A stretch of DNA of 36,222 nt from Providencia sneebia DSM 19967 (GCF_000314895.2 NZ_CM001773.1:2870327-2906548); one strand, 5' to 3'; positions 12,403 to 21,727 are shown, counted from the stretch's first letter. Notes: generated from the letters alone by a model not told the origin. Numbers and translations are program-made.

Positions 12403-12486
12403 TAAAAAAACCCAACAAGCGCATGATACTCAAGTACCATAAGCAGTTAGGTTTTGCCTGCTAGCTATGTGCAGCAGTAACAATCC
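12403..12486 (-). promoter_or_regulatory. RAT antiterminator and overlapping terminator before the permease gene
   Basis: On the reverse strand GGATTGTTACTGC starts a BglG/LicT-type RAT element that ends in GCAGGCAAAACC (12486 down to 12450). It overlaps the left arm of a long imperfect hairpin whose right arm ends GTTGGGTT, followed by seven Ts. RNA-bound antiterminator would stop this terminator forming. This copy has a longer RAT loop than the one before licT. Confidence 0.85.
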
Positions 12487-12514
12487 AGTTTTTTTGCGTT
12501 CGTCGTTTTAGTCT

Positions 12515-13354
12515 TTAATTAGACTTATTTTCTTTTCTAACTCGTTCTATATGAATGGTGAGAAACATCATTTCTTCACCTGTTAAATCTCGTTGGTATT
12601 TATCTTTTAAATAAGTTTGGATTTTTTCTGTGCATAGCCAAGCAATCGGATAATTATCTTTTATAGCAATATGCATGGAAACATCATCATCAACCACAGG
12701 TGTTTTTATTAACATCCGTTCAGCAAAAAACTTCAAATGTGTCACAAATCTTTGATAGCTCAATGTGGATTCATCATATTCCGTTTTAATTTGATATTTA
12801 ACGATATTCATGATTTCTTGAATAAGTTTAGTGACATAAACCAATTCTGACATATTGCTATTTAATTGTGCATTCACCAGATGAAAAGCAATGAAACCTG
12901 CTTCATCCTGCGGCAAGGTAACATCCAAACGTTGTTTAATAATTTCAAGCGCTTCTAAACCAATTTCACACTCTTTTGGATAAAAACGTCGCGCTTCCCA
13001 CAATAAATTATTTGTTATATTCAAGCCTTTTTTCGTTCTTTCTATCGCGTAATAACAATGGTCAGTCAGACTGATATAAATATTATCTTGCAAGTGACCT
13101 AACTTAGATTTCGCTAATTCAATAATTCGGTCACAAACGGTCATGACTTCAATAGGAATATGAGCAAGTAATTCACTTAGTCTTCCTGATAACTCATTAT
13201 TACGTAAAGTAAAAATCTTCTCGACTTTGTCATTATCAACAGAATCATCGATTTTCTTTTGAAAACCAATACCTTTGCCCATGATAACTTGTTCTTGCTG
13301 GTTATCATCTAAGGTAATAACCACATTATTATTCAATACTTTTGCTATTTTCAT
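12515..13354 (-). CDS. BglG/LicT family transcriptional antiterminator
   Basis: The protein binds RAT RNA and allows read-through of the operon's terminators when beta-glucosides are present. It has the order CAT RNA-binding domain (residues 1 to about 55, MKIAKVLNNNVVI and GKGIGFQKK), then two PTS regulation domains. PRD1 has histidines in the DHCYYAIERTKKG and GFIAFHLVNAQL segments; PRD2 ends with FLTIHIERV. The start at 13354 gives 279 residues and matches the usual N-terminus; an ATG at 13369 would add five residues. It is the first gene of the operon and is itself preceded by a RAT/terminator switch, so it is autoregulated. Confidence 0.93.
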   Translation of the reverse strand: MKIAKVLNNNVVITLDDNQQEQVIMGKGIGFQKKIDDSVDNDKVEKIFTLRNNELSGRLSELLAHIPIEVMTVCDRIIELAKSKLGHLQDNIYISLTDHCYYAIERTKKGLNITNNLLWEARRFYPKECEIGLEALEIIKQRLDVTLPQDEAGFIAFHLVNAQLNSNMSELVYVTKLIQEIMNIVKYQIKTEYDESTLSYQRFVTHLKFFAERMLIKTPVVDDDVSMHIAIKDNYPIAWLCTEKIQTYLKDKYQRDLTGEEMMFLTIHIERVRKENKSN

Positions 13355-13373
13355 GTGGCTCTGCCCCAAAAAC

Positions 13374-13441
13374 TAAAAAACCCGACCCCCCACATTTAAT
13401 GTGTGTGATCAGGTTTTGCCTGCATAGTGCAGTAACAATCC
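13374..13441 (-). promoter_or_regulatory. RAT antiterminator and overlapping terminator in the licT-like leader
   Basis: A 30-base RAT element (13441 down to 13412) begins GGATTGTTACTGC and ends GCAGGCAAAACC on the reverse strand. Its last bases, AACC, open a terminator hairpin of 17 base pairs with two mismatches, followed by a run of six Ts. It is the first of two such switches in the operon. Confidence 0.88.
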
Positions 13442-13706
13442 ATATATAATTTGTAGCTCCTAAGAATAATCTATGATTTACCTAATTCAATAGGAAGAAG
13501 AGATAATTGTGAGAAGCATCAGATAATTTATTTTTAGCCGTAATTAAAAAAACTTAAAAGATAAATAATATACTTATTATTCCCATAAATATGAGACATA
13601 AACCCATTCCTAAGCTTAGTTCATTAGCTCCGTTATTTTATCTGCAATTTCCTTCTGAAAGACCTTTTTATTTATAAACCTATTTACATTTTCTGCAAAA
13701 AACTAT
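13442..13706. other. Intergenic region between the beta-glucoside operon and hmp
   Basis: This AT-rich stretch separates two divergent transcription units and must hold the promoter of the antiterminator gene. I see no gene, no clear CRP site and no repeat that I can support. Confidence 0.4.
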
Positions 13707-13729
13707 AAGTTGTATTTAAAATGCATCTT
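13707..13729 (+). promoter_or_regulatory. NsrR operator of hmp
   Basis: Two 11-base arms, AAGTTGTATTT and AAATGCATCTT, flank a central A. This fits the inverted-repeat NsrR motif AAGATGCATTT-N-AAATGCATCTT with two departures in the left arm. It lies 38 bases before the hmp start. NsrR is the nitric-oxide-sensing repressor of hmp in enterobacteria. Confidence 0.8.
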
Positions 13730-13767
13730 ATAAACGTTATCGACTAAAATATGTTCGGAGCACCTGC

Positions 13768-14967
13768 ATGATTGATGAACGCACTATCACAATTGTTAAA
13801 TCAACTATCCCTGCCATCGCTGCCACTGGTCCAAAATTGACAGCACATTTTTATGACAGAATGTTCAATCAACATCCTGAATTAAAAGATATTTTCAATA
13901 TGACACATCAAAATAATGGTTCACAACGTGAAGCGTTATTCAATGCAATCTGTGCTTATGCCACTCATATTGAAACTCCCGAAGCCTTAATTTCTGCTGT
14001 TGAAAAGATTGCGCAAAAACACGCAAGCTTGAATATTAAACCTGAGCATTATCCAATTGTTGGTGAAAACTTATTGGCCGCTATTGATGAATTACTCTCA
14101 CCGGGCCAAGAAGTTTTAGATGCTTGGGGACAAGCTTATGGCGTTTTAGCCGATATATTCATCAATCGTGAGGCGGAAATTTATCGTGAAAATGCACAAG
14201 TAACTGGGGGCTGGGAAGGATTACGCGAATTTCGTCTAGTCAATAAACAACCGCAAAGTGAAGTGATCACAAGCTTTGAATTTGTACCGGTTGATGGAAA
14301 ACCTGTGGCAAGTTATCGCCCCGGCCAATACATCACTATTTATATTCATGATGAAAGCTTTGCTAACCAAGAAATTCGCCAATATTCACTCACCACAGCA
14401 CCAAATGGCCAAAGCTATCGTATCGCCGTAAAACGTGAAGATGGTGGTTTAGTTTCTCAGCACATTCATCAAAAACTCAATGAAGGTGATATTGTTCACT
14501 TAGCACCACCTTGTGGTGATTTCTTTATTGATATTGAGAAAACGACACCTGTTACATTAATTTCAGCAGGTGTTGGATTAACACCAATGCTAAGTATGCT
14601 TAACCAGCTGACTCAAGAAGGTCATAAAGGTCAAATTAACTGGTTACATGCTGCTGAAAATGGTGGTGTCTATGCATTTAAAGAAGAAGTCGATAACAAC
14701 CTCGCCCATCATGAAAAACATCACAAAGCAGTTTGGTTTAATCAGCCACGTAGTGAAGATAAAGTTGAATTGGATTATCAATTCAGTGGGTTGATGGATT
14801 TATCAAAAGTACAAGATTGGTTAATCGAACCTGATATGCAATTCTATTTTTGTGGACCCGTAGGCTTTATGCAGTATGTTGCTAAACAATTGATAGAAAT
14901 GGGTGTTGCTATAGAAAATATTCATTACGAATGTTTTGGTCCACATAAAGTATTATCAGTAAACTAA
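13768..14967 (+). CDS. hmp: Flavohaemoprotein, nitric oxide dioxygenase
   Basis: Hmp converts nitric oxide to nitrate using oxygen and NAD(P)H in the cytoplasm. The 399-residue protein matches E. coli Hmp (396). The order is a globin domain (1 to about 140, proximal His in [14 protein letters not shown]), an FAD domain ([12 protein letters not shown] about 206) and an NAD domain ([14 protein letters not shown] about 270, FCGPVGFMQ, ending [11 protein letters not shown]). A good NsrR operator stands before it, so it should be induced by nitrosative stress. Confidence 0.97.
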   Translation: MIDERTITIVKSTIPAIAATGPKLTAHFYDRMFNQHPELKDIFNMTHQNNGSQREALFNAICAYATHIETPEALISAVEKIAQKHASLNIKPEHYPIVGENLLAAIDELLSPGQEVLDAWGQAYGVLADIFINREAEIYRENAQVTGGWEGLREFRLVNKQPQSEVITSFEFVPVDGKPVASYRPGQYITIYIHDESFANQEIRQYSLTTAPNGQSYRIAVKREDGGLVSQHIHQKLNEGDIVHLAPPCGDFFIDIEKTTPVTLISAGVGLTPMLSMLNQLTQEGHKGQINWLHAAENGGVYAFKEEVDNNLAHHEKHHKAVWFNQPRSEDKVELDYQFSGLMDLSKVQDWLIEPDMQFYFCGPVGFMQYVAKQLIEMGVAIENIHYECFGPHKVLSVN

Positions 14968-15005
14968 TTCGTTTTTACTTTATTCGCTCAGCTTAGTTGT
15001 ATTTT

Positions 15006-15076
15006 TGCGGTAACGGGTTTCATATAAAACACATTGTTAATCCCATTCCTGTGTTTGTACCGTTACCGCATTTTTT
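15006..15076. terminator. Large bidirectional terminator between hmp and glnB
   Basis: TGCGGTAACGG (15006–15016) pairs perfectly with CCGTTACCGCA (15060–15070), followed by six Ts. The enclosed 43 bases can form an inner hairpin through AAACACA and TGTGTTT. A T-run before the left arm serves the reverse direction. It separates convergent hmp and glnB. Confidence 0.82.
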
Positions 15077-15085
15077 AATTGCTGC

Positions 15086-15436
<351 letters not shown>

Positions 15437-17059
15437 TTATGACCAGTTCTTACGACCAAAACCCGAAGTGATCGGATAACGACGATCTTTTCCGAAATTA
15501 CGCATCGTAATACGGGGACCAACAGGAGCTTGGCGGCGTTTATATTCATTAATATCGACAAGGCGTACCACGCGATGAACCGTTGCTTCATCAAAACCTT
15601 GTTCAATAAGTTGTGCTACAGAATAATCCTTTTCGACATAAGCTTCCAATAAAGCATCTAAAATGTCATAAGGCGGTAGGCTATCTTGATCGAGTTGTCC
15701 CGGCGCTAATTCAGCAGATGGTGGCCTATCAATCACGCGCTGTGGGATAGCAGACGAAATGGTGTTCCGATATTTAGCTAATTCAAAAACTAATGTTTTC
15801 GGTACATCTTTTAATACATCAAAGCCACCCGCCATATCACCATATAATGTAGAATAACCCACAGCGGATTCGCTTTTATTGCTGGTGGTTAGCACTAAGC
15901 GACGACGTTTATTCGACATTGCCATTAAGATAACAGCACGACAGCGCGCCTGTAAATTCTCTTCCGTCGTATCAACTTGAGTACCTTCAAACATAGGTTG
16001 TAACTGAGTCATAAAGGCATCAAACATGGGCTCAATAGATACAATATCAAACTCAACGCCTAATAAATCAGCTTGCTCTTTCGCATCATGAATGCTCATT
16101 TCAGACGTATAACGAAAAGGCATCATAACAGCTTGTACGCGCTCTTTTCCTATCGCATCAACGGCAATTGCCACTGTCAATCCAGAGTCAATACCGCCAG
16201 ATAAACCAAGAATTGCACCATTGAAACCATTTTTATTAATGTAATCACGCGTTGCTAATACCAATGCTTGATAAACTTGAGCAATAGGTGACAATTCCGG
16301 CGCTGGATTTTCCATTGGAACTATCGTCAAATCATTAAATTGGCAATTAACGACTTGCTCACTAAAGTCTGCTAATTGATGCGTAATTTCACCTTGGCTA
16401 GATAGAACTTTTGAGCCACCATCAAAAATTAACTCATCTTGCCCGCCAACTTGATTTAAATAAAGGATTGGCAATTGTGTGCGTTGGCAATGCTTAACGA
16501 GTAGTTCATTACGGATATGATCTTTATTGCGATCATAAGGCGATGCATTAATCGTCAGTAATATGTCTGCACCCTGCTGTTTCACCGCATCAATAGGCGC
16601 ATCAAACCAAATATCTTCACAAATTAATAAACCAATATGGTAGCCTTTAAAATCAACGACACATGTATCATGACCCGCAGTGAAATAACGCGGCTCATCG
16701 AAAACACCATAATTGGGTAACTGCTGCTTAAAATAGCGGGCTAATAGCTTTCCTTGGTAAAAGAAAGAGAGTGCATTGTACAGCTTCCCTTCTTCTAACC
16801 ATGGGTGACCAACCACAATTGCCGTTTCGGTACTCGCTTTTTGTAGTCGCGCTAATTGGGTCAAACAACGTTGATTAAAATCTGGTCGAAACAGGAGGTC
16901 TTCCGGAGGATATCCCGTTAAAGCTAGCTCTGAGAACATCACAATGTCAGCAGCATTTTGCTGTTTATCAACAACTTGCAACATGCGGTCACAGTTGCCT
17001 TCAATGTCACCAACTAACCAATTTAATTGAGCTAGTGAGATATTAAGCTTACGGCTCAT
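15437..17059 (-). CDS. nadE: Glutamine-dependent NAD synthetase (two-domain)
   Basis: The enzyme makes NAD from deamido-NAD, ATP and glutamine. The N-terminal nitrilase-type glutaminase (1 to about 260) has the Glu-Lys-Cys triad in SELALTGYPPEDL, KQQLPNYGVFDE and LLICEDIW. The C-terminal synthetase has the PP-loop LGLSGGIDSGLT and the DRPPSAEL segment. At 540 residues it is the long form; E. coli has only a 275-residue ammonia-type NadE located elsewhere. The 140 bases between it and glrR hold no gene. Confidence 0.95.
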   Translation of the reverse strand: MSRKLNISLAQLNWLVGDIEGNCDRMLQVVDKQQNAADIVMFSELALTGYPPEDLLFRPDFNQRCLTQLARLQKASTETAIVVGHPWLEEGKLYNALSFFYQGKLLARYFKQQLPNYGVFDEPRYFTAGHDTCVVDFKGYHIGLLICEDIWFDAPIDAVKQQGADILLTINASPYDRNKDHIRNELLVKHCQRTQLPILYLNQVGGQDELIFDGGSKVLSSQGEITHQLADFSEQVVNCQFNDLTIVPMENPAPELSPIAQVYQALVLATRDYINKNGFNGAILGLSGGIDSGLTVAIAVDAIGKERVQAVMMPFRYTSEMSIHDAKEQADLLGVEFDIVSIEPMFDAFMTQLQPMFEGTQVDTTEENLQARCRAVILMAMSNKRRRLVLTTSNKSESAVGYSTLYGDMAGGFDVLKDVPKTLVFELAKYRNTISSAIPQRVIDRPPSAELAPGQLDQDSLPPYDILDALLEAYVEKDYSVAQLIEQGFDEATVHRVVRLVDINEYKRRQAPVGPRITMRNFGKDRRYPITSGFGRKNWS

Positions 17060-17200
17060 AAAGTGTCTCTTCTCCCGAGCATTGAATATGCGTACTTTAA
17101 TTCACTCATCTTTCAATATTGATTGAGTAACTAAATGCAATCTAAATTGAATAAAATGCCTTACATTTCATTCGTGGAATATAAATATATAAAAAAACGA

Positions 17201-18541
17201 TTATTCTTTAAAATCATTAGCTTCTAAATCATGTCGCCCAAGCAATTTATAAAACTCAGTACGATTTCGTCCAGCCATGCGTGCAGCTTGCGTCACATTA
17301 CCTTTTGTCATCTGCAAAATTTTACGCAAATAATTGAGTTCAAACTGATTACGCGCTTCAACAAAAGTTGGTAATGCCGTATTTTCGCCTTGTAGAGCCT
17401 GACTAACTAAAGTTTCACTGATGACTGGTGTCGTTGTTAAAGCAACACATTGCTCAATGACGTTAACTAATTGACGGACATTTCCCGGCCAGCTGGCAGA
17501 CATCAGGCATTTCATTGCTTCTGTTGAGAAACTACGCACAAAAGGTTTATGGCGAGTGGCTGATTCACGTAATAGATGATTAGCTAAAACAGGAATATCT
17601 TCAGCTCGTTCATTCAATGCAGGAATGCGTAAATTAACGACATTCAAACGATAATAGAGATCTTCACGAAACTCATTTTTTTCCATTGCTTTAGGTAAGT
17701 TTCGGTGCGTCGCTGAAATGATACGAACATCAATATCTAAGTCCCGATTACTGCCTAGAGGGCGAACTTTTCGCTCTTGTAGAACTCGCAATAATTTAAC
17801 TTGCAGCGGCATAGGCATATCACCAATTTCATCGAGAAAGAGTGTGCCGCCATTGGCAGCAAAAAATAGCCCTTCTCTGCTACTCACTGCTCCCGTAAAT
17901 GCCCCTTTTGCATGACCAAATAGCTCGGATTCAAGTAGCTGCTCAGGTAAAGCACCACAGTTAATTGCAATAAAGGGTTTTCGCGCACGTGGGCTAGCCT
18001 TATGAATAGCTTGCGCTAAGACTTCCTTACCCGTACCACTTTGCCCGTTAATTAAAACACTCACATCAGATTGTGCAACCATATGCGCTTGTTCTAATAA
18101 GCGGATCATCAATGGACTACGAGTAACAATCCCTTCGCTCCACTCTTCATCACTAATTAATGTTGAAGATAGTGCTAATGCTTCATCAATCGCCTTATAG
18201 AGTGCATCTTTATCAACTGGTTTGGTCAAAAAGCTAAATACGCCGCGTTGTGTTGCGGCAACAGCATCAGGAATAGAACCATGAGCTGTTAAAATAATAA
18301 CGGGTAGATTTGGATTTTGTTTTTGAATTTCATCAAACAGCGCCATGCCGTCCATTTCATCCATACGTAAGTCGCTGATAACTAAATCCACTTTATCTTT
18401 TTGAAGTATTTTCAAAGCTTCAGGGCCACTTGCAGCCGTAATCACCTTAAAACCTTCACTACTTAGGCGCATTCCAAGTAATTTCAGCAAACCTGGGTCA
18501 TCATCGACGAGAAGTAAATTTGCTGATTTACGGGTTGTCAT
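17201..18541 (-). CDS. glrR: Sigma-54-dependent response regulator GlrR
   Basis: GlrR activates sigma-54 promoters, in E. coli the one of the small RNA GlmY. It has a receiver domain (phospho-Asp in LVISDLRMDEMDG, about residue 56), an AAA+ domain with Walker A NGQSGTGKE, the sigma-54 contact loop GAFTGA and Walker B TLFLDEIGDMP, and a Fis-type helix-turn-helix at the C-terminus (TKGNVTQAARMAGRNRTEFYKLL). The ATG at 18541 is preferred: GGAG stands nine bases before it, too close to the GTG at 18550. It overlaps the end of qseG by 14 bases. Three candidate GlrR sites lie 3 kb away, upstream of glmY. Confidence 0.96.
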   Translation of the reverse strand: MTTRKSANLLLVDDDPGLLKLLGMRLSSEGFKVITAASGPEALKILQKDKVDLVISDLRMDEMDGMALFDEIQKQNPNLPVIILTAHGSIPDAVAATQRGVFSFLTKPVDKDALYKAIDEALALSSTLISDEEWSEGIVTRSPLMIRLLEQAHMVAQSDVSVLINGQSGTGKEVLAQAIHKASPRARKPFIAINCGALPEQLLESELFGHAKGAFTGAVSSREGLFFAANGGTLFLDEIGDMPMPLQVKLLRVLQERKVRPLGSNRDLDIDVRIISATHRNLPKAMEKNEFREDLYYRLNVVNLRIPALNERAEDIPVLANHLLRESATRHKPFVRSFSTEAMKCLMSASWPGNVRQLVNVIEQCVALTTTPVISETLVSQALQGENTALPTFVEARNQFELNYLRKILQMTKGNVTQAARMAGRNRTEFYKLLGRHDLEANDFKE

Positions 18542-19331
18542 TGCGCTCACTCTCCGGTTGGCTTGTTAATTTGTTCTCAGCTTCGGCAACAGGTTTTTCC
18601 GTTATGGCTTGTTCTTCTTCCTGTTTTTCACCTGTTGATTCAACATCTTTTTCTGTTTCATTAGTACTTTGCTTACGCGAGGAAAGCTGGCGTTCAATAT
18701 CCGTCAAATTTTCTAATTTGCGTGATGTTGTTTTAAGCTCAAACTCCAATTTCGCATTCGTCTCTTTTATCCGATCAAGCTTGTTATCCGTTTCGAGCTG
18801 AAGGCGTTTAAAGCGTGCATTAGCTTCCGCAAGATTGATCATTTGAACTTGTTGCTCACGCCATAATTGGAGCAATGGGCGAATGCCAGTCGGGAAATGA
18901 AGACTAAACGTATTCATATTATCAACCATTTTTCGCCTTTCAGCGATAGTTGGCTCAGCAGCGCCCATCAAAATGCTTTGTTGAAAGGCTTCAGACCAAT
19001 TTTCAATTTTTATCAACGCGGCATCTTCCCGAGCTTTAGTTGGCTCAAGATTATCTGCGCAGCTCATCATTCTTAGCCAAAATAGTGCATTGTCACGCGC
19101 ACTAGGCTGATCATTGTCCCAGATATTTTCACAAGCAGTATAACGGTAATCTGTCACTTTCACTTCAGACACCACAACTTGCGACAATGTGTCTAATGTA
19201 AAGTGACCACTTTTTGTGGCACACCCCGCTAAGACAAATGAAAAAAATAACAAACTTAGCTGTATTATCTTTGGTTTTTGCGTCGATATTTTAATTTTGT
19301 TGGTTAATCCTACATATTGTTTCAATGACAT
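18528..19331 (-). CDS. qseG: Outer-membrane lipoprotein QseG
   Basis: QseG interacts with the sensor kinase GlrK (QseE) in the cell envelope. The protein has a hydrophobic segment ending in the lipobox LAGC, a coiled-coil-prone region (MINLAEANARFKRLQLETDN onward), the conserved TTSRKLENLTDIERQLSSRK and an acidic, probably disordered tail. Identity to E. coli QseG is clear in the middle and C-terminal parts only. The start at 19331 gives a plausible signal peptide; an earlier ATG at 19376 overlaps the glrK stop by one base (TAATG) and would give a very long leader. Its end overlaps glrR. Confidence 0.88.
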   Translation of the reverse strand: MSLKQYVGLTNKIKISTQKPKIIQLSLLFFSFVLAGCATKSGHFTLDTLSQVVVSEVKVTDYRYTACENIWDNDQPSARDNALFWLRMMSCADNLEPTKAREDAALIKIENWSEAFQQSILMGAAEPTIAERRKMVDNMNTFSLHFPTGIRPLLQLWREQQVQMINLAEANARFKRLQLETDNKLDRIKETNAKLEFELKTTSRKLENLTDIERQLSSRKQSTNETEKDVESTGEKQEEEQAITEKPVAEAENKLTSQPESERNDNP

Positions 19332-19375
19332 AATAAAACCCGATGCTGCCAGGGCATTGATAGACCTGATGACCA

Positions 19376-20818
19376 TTATAATTCATTCTCTGCGGTTAAA
19401 GGCAGCTCAATTTTAAAGCAAACATCTGCTACCTTGCTAGGCACTAAAGAGAGTTCGCCACCCATTTGTTTAATACAATCTTGTGCGATACTTAACCCTA
19501 AACCACTCCCTTTAACCGCGCCTTTTCTTACTAAAGTTCCTTGATAGAAAGGTTCAAAAATCATATTTTTTTCTGATTCAGGAATTGGTGTTCCTGTATT
19601 TGCAATTTCAATAACAAGCTTATTATCAATTCTGCGGCTCGTGACCCAAATCTTACCTGATTCGCTGCCATAGTGCACCGCATTGGAGTAGATATTATCA
19701 ATAACTCTACCAAGTAATGTGGGTTCGGCTAAACAGTGATCTACACGTAAACGGATCTCTGTTTGAATATTTTTCGCCCTTGCAGGTAAATTATGCGCCA
19801 TAACAATATCTTCGATCAGCTTTTGCAAATCAATATGTTGCGCTTCTGGCGGGCTGTCAGCAAGTTTACGATTATAATCAAGAAGCTGTTCAATAAGTTG
19901 CTGAAGATGCTTACTGCTATTATCCAAAATCTCAACAACTTCTTTTTGCGAATCAGTTAGTGGCCCCGCCACCTCATCTGCAAGCAGTTCAGTACCTTCT
20001 CGCATGCTGGCTAATGGTGTTTTTAATTCATGAGAGATATGACGCAAAAATTCATGACGCTGAGATTCCAACCAAGCTAAGCGCTCACTTAGCCAGATAA
20101 TTCGTTGTGCAAGAGAGCGTAACTCTCTCGGTCCCTTAAAACGTTCAAGATTATTGGTTAATGTTCTTCCTGTGCCGAGCCGATTAATCATCCTTTCAAT
20201 CCCTTTTACGGGGCCGATAATCATTCGAGTAAATAAGGCAACTAACGCTAAGCTAAGTAAGAAAAGAATTAAACTTTGCCAACCAAATAACTGGCCTTTA
20301 TTAGCAATTTCTTTTTGTAACTGCTCGCCACGACTAAAAATAATATCGCGCGTCTCGTGAATCAATTGATTGTTATGTGCAGAAAATTGTTCTAATGCGG
20401 ATGACACATCTTGTGGTAGCTCATTATTTTCGCAGGTAACTATTTTTAGTTTTTCAAGTGCTGTAGATAATGCTGATGTATCTGATTCTTTAGATAAAAT
20501 CGTCTTTTGTCTTTCAAACATTTGTTGGTAATCAGAAAATTGTTTCTGATACAAATTGTCCAATGAGGCGTCTTTTAATACACAATATTGACGATAGCTA
20601 CGCTCCATTTCTAACGCAAGTGCGCCCATCGCCTCACTACGACGAGTATCTAACAGTGTTGTTTTGTTCATTTGCGCAGCTTGATTACTCAATTGTTCCA
20701 AACTTTGGTAAGCCTGATAGGCTAAAACCAATAAAGGGAGCAATACTAACCAAAAAGCCATTACAACTAATTGGCGCAGGGAGCGCGGAAATAGACGCCA
20801 TTTACTCAATGCATTCAT
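19376..20818 (-). CDS. glrK: Sensor histidine kinase GlrK (QseE)
   Basis: This is an inner-membrane kinase that phosphorylates GlrR. There are two membrane segments (about 15–35 and 170–192) around a periplasmic part, then a HAMP region, the phospho-acceptor segment HEFLRHISHELKTPLASMREG (His about 257), and an ATPase domain with NAVHYG, GTPIPE and the G-box GSGLGLSIAQDC. At 480 residues it has the normal length. It is the first gene of glrK-qseG-glrR, and the GlmY locus lies directly upstream. Confidence 0.95.
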   Translation of the reverse strand: MNALSKWRLFPRSLRQLVVMAFWLVLLPLLVLAYQAYQSLEQLSNQAAQMNKTTLLDTRRSEAMGALALEMERSYRQYCVLKDASLDNLYQKQFSDYQQMFERQKTILSKESDTSALSTALEKLKIVTCENNELPQDVSSALEQFSAHNNQLIHETRDIIFSRGEQLQKEIANKGQLFGWQSLILFLLSLALVALFTRMIIGPVKGIERMINRLGTGRTLTNNLERFKGPRELRSLAQRIIWLSERLAWLESQRHEFLRHISHELKTPLASMREGTELLADEVAGPLTDSQKEVVEILDNSSKHLQQLIEQLLDYNRKLADSPPEAQHIDLQKLIEDIVMAHNLPARAKNIQTEIRLRVDHCLAEPTLLGRVIDNIYSNAVHYGSESGKIWVTSRRIDNKLVIEIANTGTPIPESEKNMIFEPFYQGTLVRKGAVKGSGLGLSIAQDCIKQMGGELSLVPSKVADVCFKIELPLTAENEL

Positions 20819-20984
20819 CTCACACCTATTTAAAGTGGCTCTATGGTAGCAGAACTGATGCGATTGCGTGAGTATGATCAGCGTTGTTTTATCTGCTATT
20901 TTAGAATAATGGAATGATGAATGATTACAGCAATGAGCATGCCAATCTATTATCAGAAAGAAATATTAAATTTTTGTGAGGGTT

Positions 20985-21025
20985 AAAACAGGAAGGCGGA
21001 ATAAAGTTTTCTGCTTTATTCCGCC
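20985..21025 (-). terminator. Strong hairpin between glmY and glrK
   Basis: GGCGGAATAAAG (20995–21006) pairs perfectly with CTTTATTCCGCC (21014–21025). The reverse-strand tail is TTCCTGTTTT, which is only partly T. It may terminate glmY transcription or limit read-through into glrK. Confidence 0.6.
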
Positions 21026-21055
21026 AGCGATTACTGATTTTCATCTCTTAACACA

Positions 21056-21255
21056 TTTTAAATTACATAACCATGTAGCTCAAATGAGGTAAGATAGGTG
21101 GTGCCTCACTCCACGTGTCGCCCTGTGTTTGATAAAGCTCGAAAGCGAATATCTATGATGTTGGACGGTAGGCACCTTACTTTGGCATCATTCCGGGTTT
21201 ATGTGGTATGTTCCCACCTAATTGTGGACCGACATAATAAGTTGAATGAGCAACT
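21056..21255 (-). ncRNA. glmY: GlmY-like small regulatory RNA
   Basis: In E. coli GlmY lies between purL and glrK and, by binding RapZ, protects GlmZ, which raises GlmS synthesis. Here the same position and strand carry an RNA beginning AGTTGCTCATTCAAC, very like the E. coli 5' end. It can form the GlmY/GlmZ-type first stem: TCATTC pairs with GAATGA and TTATGT with ACATAA. A second stem pairs GGTGCCT with AGGCACC. The 5' end is placed 12–13 bases after the sigma-54 -12 element. The 3' end is uncertain: a weak hairpin near 21060 or the strong one at 20995–21025. Confidence 0.75.
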
Positions 21256-21267
21256 GAATATTATTAT

Positions 21268-21282
21268 GCACACATCATGCCA
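21268..21282 (-). promoter_or_regulatory. Sigma-54 promoter of glmY
   Basis: On the reverse strand TGGCATGATGTGTGCAT has GG and GC exactly ten bases apart, the defining spacing of -24/-12 promoters. It departs from TGGCAC-N5-TTGCA at two less critical positions. It points at the predicted glmY start near 21255. Confidence 0.75.
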
Positions 21283-21388
21283 ACTTTTCAAAATATTTTT
21301 TATCATATTGAAATATAATGATTTTTAATTTAATCATAACAGTTTACCATCCAACATTCATTATTCTTATTCCCTATAATTTGAAAAG

Positions 21389-21406
21389 TGTCGCAATTTA
21401 AAGACA
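21389..21406. promoter_or_regulatory. GlrR binding site 1
   Basis: TGTCGCAATTTAAAGACA fits the GlrR motif TGTC-N10-GACA exactly. It is centred about 142 bases upstream of the predicted glmY start and is the closest of three sites. Confidence 0.78.
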
Positions 21407-21451
21407 CCTATTATCAATAAATTTATTATCTTTATTTTTCATGCGGTTAAG

Positions 21452-21469
21452 TGTCTCCATTTAGAGACA
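21452..21469. promoter_or_regulatory. GlrR binding site 2
   Basis: TGTCTCCATTTAGAGACA fits TGTC-N10-GACA exactly and is the most palindromic of the three. It lies 63 bases, about six helical turns, from site 1. A one-mismatch IHF-like sequence (TATCAATAAATTT, near 21413) lies between sites 1 and 2. Confidence 0.8.
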
Positions 21470-21484
21470 CTACTATATGCGCTT

Positions 21485-21502
21485 TGTCGCTTATTTTAGA
21501 CA
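21485..21502. promoter_or_regulatory. GlrR binding site 3
   Basis: TGTCGCTTATTTTAGACA fits TGTC-N10-GACA exactly and lies 33 bases, about three helical turns, from site 2. Three such sites upstream of a sigma-54 promoter is the arrangement known for E. coli glmY. Confidence 0.75.
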
Positions 21503-21665
21503 TCACGGATTTAACCAAGAAAAATGATAAACCATTAATAAATGTGAAAATAGCTACATTTACTCAAGGAAGTAAAAAATTCATTTTAATACAAATAGAT
21601 AGATAAAAGCAGGTTCAGAAAAAAAGCGTGAAGTAAGAACATAAAAAGGAGGACTACATTGTTTA

Positions 21666-21704
21666 GCTAAAAAATTAGCGCTGAGTCCAAACAGAGCCAG
21701 CGCT
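21666..21704 (-). terminator. Terminator after purL
   Basis: TTAGCGCTGGCTC and GACTCAGCGCTAA form a stem with one mismatch and one G-T pair. On the reverse strand it is followed by TTTTTTAG. It ends purL transcription upstream of the GlrR sites. Confidence 0.85.
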
Positions 21705-21727
21705 AACATAGACCAATTAAATTAATT

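Larger units (their letters stand above)
20819..21727. other. Long regulatory intergenic region upstream of glrK
   Basis: The 909 bases between glrK and the purL stop contain no protein gene. From right to left they hold the purL terminator, three GlrR sites, a sigma-54 promoter, the GlmY-like RNA, a strong 12-bp hairpin and the glrK leader. The remainder, mainly 21503–21670, is AT-rich and I see nothing in it. Confidence 0.7.

Noticed and set aside
21098..21328. Forward open frame of 76 codons between glrK and purL
   Set aside because: It lies over the GlmY-like RNA and its sigma-54 promoter on the other strand; no ribosome binding site or protein similarity is visible.
21645..21672. Excellent ribosome-binding-like AAAGGAGG on the forward strand
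   Set aside because: The only nearby start (TTG) is followed by a stop after three codons, so it does not precede a gene.
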